Shown here: piece after piece, positions 1-9,623 of the stretch
Layout: the number at the start of each line of letters is the position of its first letter
Numbering within the stretch: the first letter of the stretch is position 1
Position numbers and translations under genes: made by a program
The notes under the pieces: generated by a model
Seen by the model: only the letters and a program-made list of their open reading frames with translations
Told to the model about the DNA's origin: nothing
The model's database searches: none
NCBI GenBank assembly: GCA_034231615.1
Contig: CM067306.1
Coordinates: 67,673,579-67,737,578 of the forward strand
DNA length: 64,000 bases
Reading direction: 5' to 3'
Origin: Meghimatium bilineatum
Lineage: Eukaryota; Mollusca; Gastropoda; Stylommatophora; Philomycidae

Positions 1-241
1 TTTGTGTTGCCTTCGAGAGATGTACATTGAATGATCCTGGCAAAAACTGTCTCCATATGTGTATTTTATTCAGAACATTGTTCAGCTGGCAACACAAATG
101 ATTTGACATCATCATTTTCTATGTAACACTGTTCAGCATTGTAATTTACAGCTTGGCTGAGATATCTGACACCACATCTTGAATACAAATTGAAAAGCTA
201 AAGCGCTTTGCCAGGAAGATCCCCATAAATGACATCTGATT

Positions 242-363
242 AGTGCAAACATATTCCTGGAAGACAAAGTATGACTGCAAAACATCAAGTCATATCCTGT
301 TCAGTGCAAACATATTCCTAGAAGACAAAGTATGACTGCAAAACATCAAGTCATATCCTGTTT
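242..363. repeat. Two-copy tandem duplication, about 61-bp unit
   Basis: The segment beginning with agtgcaaacatattcct is present twice in a row with very few differences. The rest of bases 1-540 shows no exon that I can recognise. The next exon of the carbamoyl-phosphate synthase gene, carrying the FHPE motif, was looked for here and is not visible. Confidence 0.85.
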
Positions 364-631
364 AGAGCCTAGCTTCATAACTGTTGAACTTGTAGGTACT
401 GCTAATGTTTCAGTAACCTTGCCACAGGTAAGAGAAAGGTAAGATTTACACCAGACTTCAGAAGGAAAGACCTTGTGAAATCTGCAAAACATGAGTCTTT
501 AAAACAATCTTCTTCTTCTTCTTTATGTCCTCATATACCTTTCGGTGTTGAGAGGAGAGTGAGTGTACGGTCTTTAACTCTTCTATTTTCCTCTTCTGCT
601 GTTATATCTTCCTCTTCTGCTGTTAGGTCTT

Positions 632-738
632 CCGCCAAAATGGCCGACTAGAACGAATGTGTACTCTTTACGGTGCTCGATTAACGGTTGTTCCTTCCCG
701 AAAGTAATGGCAACCTACGGGAATATTGTGCCTAGAAA
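632..738. repeat. Dispersed repeat family C, copy 1
   Basis: About 105 bp resembling 18548-18650, with the shared landmarks aatgtgtactctttacgg, ttgttcctcc/ttcccgaaag and tattgtgcc. Two diverged copies in one window suggest a dispersed element. Its class is unknown to me. Confidence 0.5.
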
Positions 739-771
739 TTTCCAATGGATTAATTGAAAACTACACCTGTT

Positions 772-988
772 TGGTCATATAAAGAGACATAACTGTTTAG
801 AAAGACAAATAATGGAGGGAAGAGCACCTGGGATGAGGAGAAGGGGCAGACCAAGAAGATGATGGACTGACGACATTAAAGATAACATGAATACATCGCT
901 AGAAAATGCAAGCCACATCGCCCAAGACAGAGAGAGGTTCAGAGAGTTCATTGGGAAGACAACATTCTGGAAGGAATACGTCACATGA
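772..988 (+). mobile_element. LINE 3'-terminal fragment (end of ORF2)
   Basis: Reading plus, this encodes a typical C-terminal tail of non-LTR reverse transcriptase proteins: GHIKRHNCLERQIMEG, then RRRGRPRR, a WTDDIK box and an RERFREF box. It lacks the reverse transcriptase core and has one in-frame stop inside the arginine-rich part, so it is a dead 5'-truncated copy. The GRPRxRWxDxI pattern is shared by RTE/CR1-like LINEs. The exact clade cannot be told from this much. Confidence 0.7.
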
Positions 989-999
989 CAGCTGTTATA

Positions 1000-1815
1000 T
1001 TTCCGAGTGTCTCTAATGCACTATCTATCCAATTTTTATGAGGACATCCAATAGGTCTTCTGTTTTCCTATTGTTTGTTAAGGGTTTCTTGGAAAATACT
1101 TTGCTCTTTCTGACTGATTATGTGGCCGAACATTTAACTTGTTTCTGAATATATTCTAATGTTGACATGATCCCTAATTGTTTCCTTAGTTCTTCATTCC
1201 CGATTTTGTCTCTCAAGCTAACTCCAATCATACGTCTTACACATTTCATTTCAGTAGTGTTAATCTTATGAATTGTTCTAGATCCAATGTCCAAGTTTGA
1301 TACTGATAACACAGCGTTGGTAGAAAAATGGTGCTGAAAGTGCTTTCTTTGTTTCTAGTGTAATATCTTTGTTGTGTAGTAAAGGTGTTAATTGACCAAT
1401 GATCTGACAAGCCTTATTACATCTTGCATCTATTTCTGCTTCTTGTTTATTGTCATATCTCAATGTACTGCCAAGATATTTGAATCCACCTACTTGTTTT
1501 AGTTGTTTATTGTTTATCTGGATGTTGATGTTCTCCTTTTCTCTTGCAATATTCATTACTTCTGTTTTGTCTATGTTGATTTTCATTCCAAATTTCTTGC
1601 CTGTTGTGTCTATTATGCTTAGGTTGTCATGCAGGTTTTTTATGCTGTTGTGGAATGGTTACACCTGGTCATTTGCAAAAAAGCAGTTCATTATTTCATT
1701 TGAGTTTGCTGTTTTGTTTATATGGTCCATGTATGTAATAAAAAGTAGTGGAGACAATACACATCTCTGTTTTACTCCTGTACTAATCACAAAGTCTTCT
1801 GTGTAGCCTGCTACA
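1000..1815 (-). mobile_element. LINE reverse transcriptase fragment (RTE/CR1-like)
   Basis: Minus-strand reading gives, in order, the RT core (VKQRCVLSPLLF, then a decayed catalytic box where FADD reads FFANDQ), the palm/thumb (MKINIDKTEVM, FKYLGSTLRYD) and the C-terminal region (EMKCVRRMIGV). Several frame changes and stops break it. It is 5'-truncated near 1815 and abuts the opposite-strand LINE end at 772-988. It lies in the intron 3' of exon 8 of the carbamoyl-phosphate synthase gene. Confidence 0.8.
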
Positions 1816-2263
1816 CAGAAACAATATGGTTAAAAAAAGTAAAGTTCTTATTGTGAAATGAAATTCTTCAGAAGGATTTGAGAATACCATGGACAGAGAA
1901 CAAAATAATCAAGAAGTTTTGTGTGAACATTGAAAGTCAAAAAGGGTTGGCTACTGAACAACATCACAGCAAGAAATATAGAGAGACAATGACATATAAA
2001 AATGTGTAATGAAGGCATGCAGGAAAATTAGGTCAAAATGAAGGTAGACAAGAGACATCACAGAGTGTTTAGAGACAAAAACTTGTCAGAAATAATGAGT
2101 AATTATACATGAATTGTCAGAGATAAATAGTAACTATGGTATAAATGGTTTGTTAAAGATAAAGCAACCAAAGTGCAGCAGAAATTGGTATATGATGACA
2201 CAATATATCTGGATTAAATGTGTCTAGTCTATTTTTTTCCTATTCAATTTTATTTTCCTTTAC

Positions 2264-2405
2264 CTCATTAGATTTGTCATTAGCATTGACAAAAACGACC
2301 TGCCAGTCTGGAGGTAGAGTATTGCTGTCAACAGCGTAGCCATGGTTCTGCGATGTGATGAAGGCCTCACCACTTAACAGATTCACCACTGGTTGGTTAT
2401 GACCT
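2264..2405 (-). CDS. CPS1: Carbamoyl-phosphate synthase (CPS I/III type), coding exon 8: C-terminal part of the GATase domain
   Basis: This exon encodes [37 protein letters not shown] and ANDKSNE, residues about 316-363 of the protein. It closely follows the glutamine amidotransferase (GATase) domain of vertebrate CPS1 and of CAD, and the LP-x-W-x-x-x-FVN stretch is nearer CPS1. The acceptor AG is at 2406-2407 and the donor GTAAAG begins at 2263. The exon opens with one base that completes the split codon from exon 7 and ends in phase 0. The catalytic His and Glu (FHPE in the family) would be in the next exon, which lies left of this window or is not recognisable here. Confidence 0.93.
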
Positions 2406-2508
2406 CTGTGAATGAAAAGTTGAACCTGCAGGTCAAAGTTCACTGTAAAGCATGTACTAGAAAAGTAATTGTGCTAGATTCAAATAATCAAGCATCATCT
2501 CTATAGTG

Positions 2509-5477
2509 CAGTGGTGGGCAAACTTTTTGTGTAGAGGGCCACATTGAAAATTGTAAAGCTATTAGAGGGCCGCATATAATATTATGTATATTTTTGTTTA
2601 AAATTCTCGGTAAGTAATCAATTAAATATTTTTATTGTAAAGAAAGGTAGTTTTACATAATGTAGATAACTTCTGAAATAAATTACATTTCTAACAGACT
2701 TACACTATAACAGTATATTTTCTAATATGGATAAAAGGTTTTGCAAATATCTTAATAACATTTGAAAAATATTATGTTGCATACAGTTACAATATCGGTT
2801 CATATCAATAGTTTTAATGAAGATTTAAAAAAACACCATACACATACAGTCACAAGAGTTACAACTTTATTGATATTATTAATTTCTAATGAGATGTATG
2901 TAATTGCTTGTAAGATGTTATACTTCCTTTGAAATCTGGAACAAGTTTACTTGTAGAAATTTGCATGACTGCATTTAAGTTGCAATCAGATAATAAAGAC
3001 CTATTCTTAGATTTGTTGATTTTTAAGCAAGAAAATGCCCGTTCACAAATATATGTAGATCCAAATAATGACAAAAATTTAGCTGCAAAGTTTTTCAAGT
3101 TTAGGAATGATTGTTCAGGCGAAGAACAATAGAAATCCAACAAACAGTCAGACTTAAATTTTTCCTTCAGGTAATGATTGGCTTATAATTCAAGCAACTC
3201 CAACTGTATGTGCTCTGTGGCTTTCTTTATCAGCTTCTGCACTGAGAGGAGAACTGATAACATTTAAATGCTGCTCCAAGTTCTTGAAATCTTGGAATCT
3301 TTTTCCAAATTCTTCAACCAATACATCTAACTGAGCTTTGAGTTTTTTACTCATTTCATCAGAAATAGTTTCTTGATTCAGCAAAGGGAAGTGACAAAAC
3401 ATGTTTTCACTTGCTTGTCTGGAAAACAGTGAGAGTTTGGCTTGAAATGATTTTACATGAACATACATTTCATGTGCAAACAAACCATTGCCCTGGAGTT
3501 TAACATTCAGTTCATTTAACTTTTCCATTATTTCAGTGGCAAATATAAAGTCAAGCTTCCACTCTGCATCAACAATGTTAGCATTGAAGTCACATTCTAT
3601 GTCCTTTATCTCTAGAAACATTACTATTTCTTCTCTAAGATCCCACACTCTCCTTAAAACCTTTCAGAGACTCAACCATCGAACTGTACTGTGGTACAGG
3701 ACATCAGAATGTTCAGTTTCTAGATCGTCTAGTAATGATCTGAACTGCCTGTGATTGAGTCCTCTTGATCTGATGAGGTGTATGACACTGACAACTGGGT
3801 CAATAACATGCTTAATTTTTAAAACAGATTTACACAAACTTTCCTGATGAATTACACAGTGAAGTGGCAATATTACATGGTCAGGATATTCTGACCTAAT
3901 CCTATCATTGATCAACTTTATCAGTCCTATATTTTTTCCAGTTAAAGCACAAGCACCAACAGTTGTAATACTGGCCATCTTGTTCCACATTAATCCAGTT
4001 CTTTCAATACAGCTACTAACAGCATTTAATATATCGAGGCCAGTGGCAGTGTCTTTGATCAACTCAACACTCAGTAACTCTTCAAAGAGTTTAAAAGAAT
4101 TGCTTATTCCACATATAAAAACGAATAATTGAGCAGTATCCTGTACATCAGTACTCTCATCCAATGCAAGAGAGTACCACAAAAAATGCTTACTTGCATC
4201 TTGAAATTGAAGGGTCAAATCTTCACTTATCTTTCCACATGTCTGACCACAGTTCTTCTGGATAATGCAATACTGTCAAATTTGTTGTTTTGTTCTGGAC
4301 ACAATGTTTGTTGCATCTAGTAAACATTCCTTAATAAATTCACCATAAGAAAATGGCTTGTTGTATTTCACAATTTTGTGTGACAACACCAAACTGGCCT
4401 CTGTTGCGGCATCTTGAATTGAAGACTGTTTTGTAAACACAGTTTGTTGTTTCTCCAGACTTTTTACCAACTCCATGCATTTTCTTTTGCTTTCTTCAGA
4501 TATTAGATTGTGTCCGAAATTGGGATGTTTTGTCTGGTAATGTCTTTTTAAGTTATATTCTTAAAAAACAGCCACTGATTCATAACACAGCAAGCAAAAA
4601 GATTTGTTGCCAACTTGCATAAAACAATATTTGGTAATCCATTCGTCTTTGAAAACCCGTCTCTCGTCTTCAATCTTACGTTTTTTTAATGCACTCATTA
4701 TAAAAAAATATCTTAAAATGTTGCAAAATTAACTAAACACAAATGTGCTTCCGACAGCACAAATATAATTATTTAGATTTAGAAAACTCGGTTGCAATAT
4801 AAATACGAACTTTATGAATGGAAACAACAAACGTGATGGTTATTAAAACACCGGGAATTCCCCAGGCACTGCGCAGCTTAAATGATTGCAAATTGAGTAT
4901 TTGTGCATTCCATTCATAGGATATGAGGGGGGGAGGAGGTTATTTCTGATGATACATTATTGTTGTAAGGATGTATTATTAATTGTAACAGCTTTTAGCA
5001 ATATTCTATTTTGTATGAAACATCTTTTTAATATAAACTAAACATATACCCTTAAGACATAATGCTTAAAAGTTAAACAAATTTAATTATAATTTGAAAG
5101 GCAATTTTCAATCTTTATAAAATTATATCGTCTGAGTACTTATAATCATTGAGAAACATTCAGCCAATCAAATTACGTCAATTCTAGTATAGTAAATTAC
5201 TAAATATTAAACACTCATATTAAACGTAGTAAAATTTTATTGACAATATATATATATATATCAATATTAATATTTAAATGATGTCAAATTGGGAAAAAAT
5301 ATTGTAAATTTAATATATAAGAAAGTCGAATTAAATTCCAATGGATTTCTGCGTAATATTAATGGGAAAAAAATCAATTGTGACGATCGTTTGTGTATTT
5401 AAAAATGTGCTTGAGGGCTGCAAAATATTCAATGGCGGGCCGCATGCTGCCCGCTGGCCGTAGTTTGCCCACCCCTG
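2509..5477 (-). mobile_element. hAT-family DNA transposon, full length with TSDs
   Basis: The 2969-bp element has imperfect terminal inverted repeats: CAGTGGTGGGCAAACTT at the left and, on the other strand, CAGGGGTGGGCAAACTA at the right. It is flanked by an exact 8-bp duplication ctatagtg (2501-2508 and 5478-5485), the target-site size expected for hAT. The subterminal GGGCCGCAT motifs are also typical of this group. It sits inside the intron between exons 7 and 8 of the carbamoyl-phosphate synthase gene and carries one decayed transposase gene on the minus strand. The intact duplications suggest a moderately young insertion. Confidence 0.95.
2886..4698 (-). pseudogene. hAT transposase pseudogene (ZBED/GTF2IRD2-like)
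   Basis: The start ATG is at 4696-4698, beginning MSALKKRKIEDERRVF. A BED-like zinc finger follows (FCLLCYES then LKRHYQTKH), interrupted by a TAA at codon 46 (4561-4563). Downstream are the RNase H-like catalytic region (SLALDESTDVQDTAQLFVF, LPLHCVIHQESLCKSV, YHSTVRWLS), the helical insert (LNVKLQGNGLFAHEM, HFPLLNQE) and the C-terminal hAT dimerisation block (FGSTYICERAFSCLKINKSK). At least three frame breaks or stops separate these parts. The order and motifs match the GTF2IRD2-like hAT transposases common in animal genomes. It would have cut and pasted the surrounding element. A close relative is at 63623-64000. Confidence 0.9.
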
Positions 5478-5577
5478 CTATAGTGTATTGTTGTAGCTAT
5501 GTACATCAACTCTATAGTGTATTGTTGTAGCTTTACAATTATGTGCATTGTGTGAAGATGTGTAGGCATATGTTGAT

Positions 5578-5880
5578 TTCTGACCTATTTGCAGACACTC
5601 CTCTTCTGCATTCAATCTCACACTCCTGCATATGAACATGATAAGTCTAGAACAGAATACATCATGTCATGGTTTACAGCTTGGCTGTGATACTTGTGTC
5701 GTGACCTGACATATTTGACTTCATCAGCATGTCTTCTGGGTCACTGAACCATCTAGGGAATGGGACAAATAACCCTACACCAACACCTTCTTAGTTGTCT
5801 CTTATGATGTGCATCACAGGCCACAATGTAATATTATTTGCTTCCCATTTGAGCCCCAGTAAAACTTGGAGCAATTTACA
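5578..5880 (-). repeat. Dispersed repeat family A, copy (SINE-like)
   Basis: This is one of about a dozen roughly 300-bp copies in the window. Landmarks on the plus strand are ttcttctgcattcaatctc, tcatggtttacagcttggctgtga, cttctgggtcactgaacca, ctagggaatgggacaa and a tail near tttgcttcccatttgag. Every well-preserved copy has a TTC-rich end next to the ttctcaaactcctg motif. I read that as the GAA tail of the sense strand, so the sense strand is minus here. Confidence 0.65.
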
Positions 5881-5924
5881 GAACCTAATGGTGATATATA
5901 ATTTTGTACATAAATATTCTTTGT

Positions 5925-6070
5925 TCTACATCATAAACACATGTTCGACATTCTACATCATAAATACATGTTCTACATTCTACATCATACATCATAAACA
6001 TATGTTCTACATCCTATTTCACAAGCCCTTGTTCTACATTCTACATTATAAAACCCTTGTTCTACATTCT
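5925..6070. repeat. Degenerate tandem repeat (acattctacatcataaa)
   Basis: Irregular repetition of tgttctacattctacatcataaacaca occurs in the intron just 3' of exon 7. Unit length varies between about 20 and 30 bp. Confidence 0.6.
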
Positions 6071-6109
6071 ATATCACTCTCAAGACCTCATCAGAACTAA
6101 ACAACTAAC

Positions 6110-6213
6110 CTGTTGCCAAGGGGAAGTTTATAGCTGGAGCCTCCAGCAGCAAGAGCAGTCAGCTGGTTTCCCATGCAAATCCCAAAAACTGGCTCAGATC
6201 TGTTCTGTATCAC
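6110..6213 (-). CDS. CPS1: Carbamoyl-phosphate synthase, coding exon 7: GATase nucleophile exon
   Basis: This exon encodes [18 protein letters not shown] followed by [24 protein letters not shown] is the nucleophile elbow of class I glutamine amidotransferases. The Cys is residue 294 of the joined protein, the position at which human CPS1, as I recall it, has Ser294 and has lost glutaminase activity. The M-G-N after it is CPS I/III-like; CAD has L-G-H. The acceptor AG is at 6214-6215 and the donor GTTAGT starts at 6109. The 104-bp exon leaves a split codon completed by exon 8. With Cys present the enzyme should take ammonia from glutamine, as a type III CPS does. Confidence 0.93.
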
Positions 6214-6284
6214 CTGGAAATGTAATTCAATATTAAATTATTTGGAAAATATGTTAGGGGAGATCACTCAAATTGAAAAATCCT

Positions 6285-6510
6285 TTTCTGCGTTGATTCT
6301 CAAACACCTGCTGATCAGCAGGATGTAGTCTGAAGAATGAAATGGTAATGTGTCATGGTGTTCAATTTGAATGTTGCATCTGCACTTGTCCAGACTTTGA
6401 TTTCAGCATGTAGTGTCTGCACTTGTCCAGGCCTTGTATTCAGCATGCAGTGTGTGTACTCATCCTAGTCTGAAACATCTGATTTTTCAGCATGTCCTCT
6501 TGGCCACTAT
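6285..6510 (-). repeat. Dispersed repeat family A, diverged copy
   Basis: Landmarks are tgttgattctcaaacacctgctgatcagcagg, gatgtagtctgaagaatg and, after a local duplication of tctgcacttgtccag, the segment cagcatgtcctcttggccac followed by ggatgaggacaacc. It is more decayed than the copy at 5578-5880. Confidence 0.5.
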
Positions 6511-6699
6511 TGGATGAGGACAACCAACTGTGGTAGCGTGAAAGGTCGCTTATAGTTATATCCAAGCGTAACATACATGAATGTAGATATGAAACAACGT
6601 TGCAACTCTGTAACTCCAAATTCCCATATAGTGAACTTTATTTACCACATTCGTCAAATAAAGAAAAAGCATAATATCAATTCTCAATGAAAATCTGAC

Positions 6700-6900
6700 A
6701 GTCCAATAATTCTGGAATCTATCAACAATAGGTGTATCCAATATTCTGGAATCTTTCTACAAAATACTTGTATCCAATAACCTAGACTCTGTCAACAAAA
6801 TATGTGTATCCAATTTTGCTGGAATCTTTCAACAAGATACGTGTATCCAAATATTCTGGATCTTCAACCAAATAAGCGTATCCAAAAGTATGGATCTATT
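6700..6900. repeat. Minisatellite, about 36-bp unit, 5-6 copies
   Basis: Units begin tgtatccaatattctggaatc and end with caacaaaatac. The copies are diverged. Confidence 0.75.
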
Positions 6901-6956
6901 CTGAAAATACAGAGTCTCCTTCTTCGGGCACCAGTCCGGCGCTGGCCCAATTCAGA

Positions 6957-7148
6957 CTCCCCAGTTCCGAGCACAACCGTGCACCTCAACTCCCAGAGCT
7001 CGAATCCTCTAGTCCCGAGCACAACTGTGTGCTCCGAACTCCAAAACTCAACTGCCCTAGTCCCGAGCACAACTGTGCACTCCGAACTCCCAAATTCAAC
7101 TGCCCAGTCCTGAGCACAACTGTGCGCTCCGAACTCCAACTCCCAACT
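6957..7148. repeat. Minisatellite, 48-bp unit, about 4 copies
   Basis: Units contain gagcacaactgtgcactcc followed by gaactcccaaattcaactg. The array is GC-richer than its surroundings. Both strands read open because 48 is a multiple of three, but I see no gene in it. Bases 7150-7765 after it hold no exon. A short stretch at 7590-7680 resembles one end of family A. Confidence 0.85.
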
Positions 7149-7767
7149 GTAAAAACTGGTCTACCCCAACTAACTAAAAAACTCCTTCCCCCAACTCACC
7201 ACTTTCAACCAATCTCTCTGTTCATTCACATCACAATCACCTTATCCATCCCGATACGTACTTAAAAGTCTGAATCTAATCCGGCGATTTCTCTGTGTTC
7301 TGTTACCGCCGGCAATGTTGACTGCGGTGTACAATTTGGGCGTGTTCGTCCTTTTGTGTTTCAAGTTGCCATTAACATTTTTGGACAGACGGGTAAAGAT
7401 TCATTATATGATATCAATCCCCGTTAATTACTACCCTCTGCTTTCAGTGGTCCTAATGTGTCCCGGTCTGTCCACTTCTCTATTATCCCCAAAAGAATGT
7501 GTGAGACTCTCTACTCTCATATTACGGTACAACTCCCAAGAGGTTGGGAATTCGGACATGGTGATACTATTACACAACTTCATTTTCAAACCCCCTTAAC
7601 TACTTCTTACAACATGCAATATAGGTCATAGTGTTGCTTTTCTTTTCTCCCCTTTCAGACCTAGCAACATGTGTGGAAGGCATGATGATGACCACATCAC
7701 CCCCATTGTACTGCTACTAATAAAAAAATATACAGGCCAACCTATTCCTAAACAAATGTTCAAAATG

Positions 7768-7866
7768 TTTCAAGCATACACCAGCTAACAATCCAAATGT
7801 TACAACCATACACCAGCTAACAATCCAAATGTTACAACCATACACCAGCTAACAATCCAAATGTTG
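7768..7866. repeat. Minisatellite, 32-bp unit, 3 copies
   Basis: The unit containing caaccatacaccagctaaca then atccaaatgtt is repeated three times almost without change. Confidence 0.9.
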
Positions 7867-7915
7867 CACTTTCAATAAATAAATATTAAAATTTACACCT
7901 TTTAAATAAACATTT

Positions 7916-8132
7916 AGTGGAGTGCATGGCTGTGTGGTTAGAACGCTGTTCTCAGACCATTTAGGTCTCAGATTCAGTCCACGGTAGGGACACGATTTTT
8001 TCTTTCGTAGGTACAATCAAAATTCTTCCTGTACATGTCATGGCATCTGCTATGGCAAAGCGGCCTTTATTTCCACAGCCCACAGAAAACCTCCTTGCCC
8101 TCCTTCACAGGAAAACATGCAGTAACGAAAGT
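7916..8132 (+). mobile_element. tRNA-derived SINE, copy 1
   Basis: The element starts agtggagtgcatggctgtg and ends catgcagtaacgaaagt, matching 20569-20776 over its whole length. The head has an A-box-like atggctgtgtggttagaacg and a B-box-like segment, best kept in copy 2 as ggttcaattca. The tail is A-rich. An 11-bp direct repeat aaataaacatt flanks it (7904-7914 and 8145-8155). The neighbouring AT-rich array contains similar words, so this duplication is suggestive only. Confidence 0.82.
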
Positions 8133-8171
8133 TTATTTAAAAAAAAATAAACATTCCAAATAATTATACCT

Positions 8172-8325
8172 TCAAGACCGCTGAAGATGGATATGTTGGG
8201 CCACTGGTGCAAATAAAACAGTGACACAATGCATTTCCATTCTCTGAACTACATCCTACTGGAAATCTAGTAGGACCATTGTTCTTCTACAAGAGAGACC
8301 CAGTGGGAGTTTGAGAATGAACGCT
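8172..8325 (+). repeat. Dispersed repeat family B (SINE-like), copy 1
   Basis: About 155 bp, with tgaagatggatatgttgg, aaataaaacagtgacacaat, ctctgaactacatcctac and the end gagtttgagaatgaacgctg. Three more copies are at 17580, 49742 and 60246. The other copies carry a GAA-triplet tail after gaacgctg, which defines this as the sense strand. Confidence 0.7.
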
Positions 8326-8334
8326 GTAGTAATA

Positions 8335-8840
8335 TGAAACTTCAACAAATAATCATTTGAATTTAAAACCTCAGATAAAAAACATTTCAATTGTTTATAT
8401 CATAAGAAAAATTTTAATTTTACACCTTCGATAAAAACATTTCAATTGTTTACATCATAAGAAAAATTTAAATTTAACACCTCCAATAAAAATATTTCAA
8501 ATGTTTAGTTATTAAAAAAAACCATTTCAATTGAATACCTCTGATAAAAAAATTCAAAATATTTACACCTCCAACAAATAAACATTCAAAATTAGTAAAA
8601 CTCCAACAAATAAATATTTCAAATATTTGTATCTCCACTCACAAACTTCCCAAATTTGTATATCCTAAACGCACAACATTCAAAATATGTACTCATAATC
8701 ATTACAAATATGTAAACTGCACACTAATAAACATTACACATATTTAAATTACACAATAATTCTAAATTTGTAAACCATATACCCACAAACATTACAAATT
8801 TGTAAAATATATATCCACAAACATTTCAAATTTACCAACA
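8335..8840. repeat. AT-rich degenerate tandem repeat, about 50-bp unit
   Basis: The motif acctccgataaaaacatttca followed by attgtttacatcataag recurs with strong divergence up to the exon at 8850. The SINE copy at 7916 and family B copy at 8172 seem to be inserted near its left part, since similar words occur at 7870-7915. Confidence 0.65.
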
Positions 8841-8849
8841 AAACCTTAC

Positions 8850-8978
8850 TTTACGCAGGTTCTTGATAGTGTCTGTAGCTAAGGCAGGATCACCAGGTCC
8901 ATTGGAAATAAATAAACCATCATAAGGCTCTTCTGAGAAATCATAATCCCAGGGGACTACCTTGACCTCTGCCCCTTG
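8850..8978 (-). CDS. CPS1: Carbamoyl-phosphate synthase, coding exon 6: start of GATase domain
   Basis: This exon encodes [33 protein letters not shown] and TDTIKNLRK, residues 239-281. SNGPGDP is the conserved oxyanion-region glycine motif of the GATase domain; CPS1 has GGPGNP and CAD has SNGPGDP. The acceptor AG is at 8979-8980 and the donor GTAAGG starts at 8849. The exon is exactly 43 codons, phase 0 at both ends. The SNGPGDP form, together with the Cys in exon 7, agrees with an active glutaminase site. Confidence 0.93.
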
Positions 8979-9214
8979 CTGAAAAAGCCATCATATGAAT
9001 AATTGAGTAGAAAGGCAACATTGTCAAGACACTGTTTTATATTCTTCTTCTTCTGAGTACAAACATTCATAGATTAACTGGAACATTTATTGAAGTAAGC
9101 ATTCATATAGAACTGTCAAGATCTTTAGAGTTTCCATAGAGTGTTGCTTGTGGCAGTCTAAACATTCTTTTGTCGTCCATCTATACTGAGGTAGATCTAT
9201 TTTGTCATTAAAAT

Positions 9215-9622
9215 GTCAAATTTCAAACATAAAATGTCAATATCTGAACAGAAATGATGTCTTTGAGATGTGGCTAAATAGAAGAATAGGAAGAACTTCA
9301 TGGAAAGAAGAGAAAACAAAGAGGTTCTAACAACATATTGTATGAAGACAGCTAACAACACTTCAGATGAAAAAAGGAATCTAAAGGAAATATAAGATTT
9401 TGAGCATATTAAAAGACATAACTCCTTGTTGAAGACCTTACTTGAGGGTAAATTCGAGGGGAGCTGAGCAAGAAGTAGGAAGAGATACATGTAAGAGAGA
9501 AACATTAAAAGATGGACATATTACAGTCTAGCAGAGTGCACCACCAAAGCAAGAGACAAAGGATGTTGAATGTTCCTTGCAGCTAATCTTCTGTGTGGAG
9601 ATGGTACTCAGTAAGAATGATG
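9215..9622 (+). mobile_element. LINE 3' end fragment (GATG-tailed family)
   Basis: It matches 30353-30755 and 42232-42632: VFEMWLNRRIGRTSWKE, then the signature of tctagcagagtgcaccacc, then caagagacaaaggatgttg and gtggagatggtact. It is 5'-truncated and broken by stops. Its final bases (agtaagaatgatg) run straight into the 34-bp array that starts at 9624. Confidence 0.75.
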
Positions 9623-9623
9623 T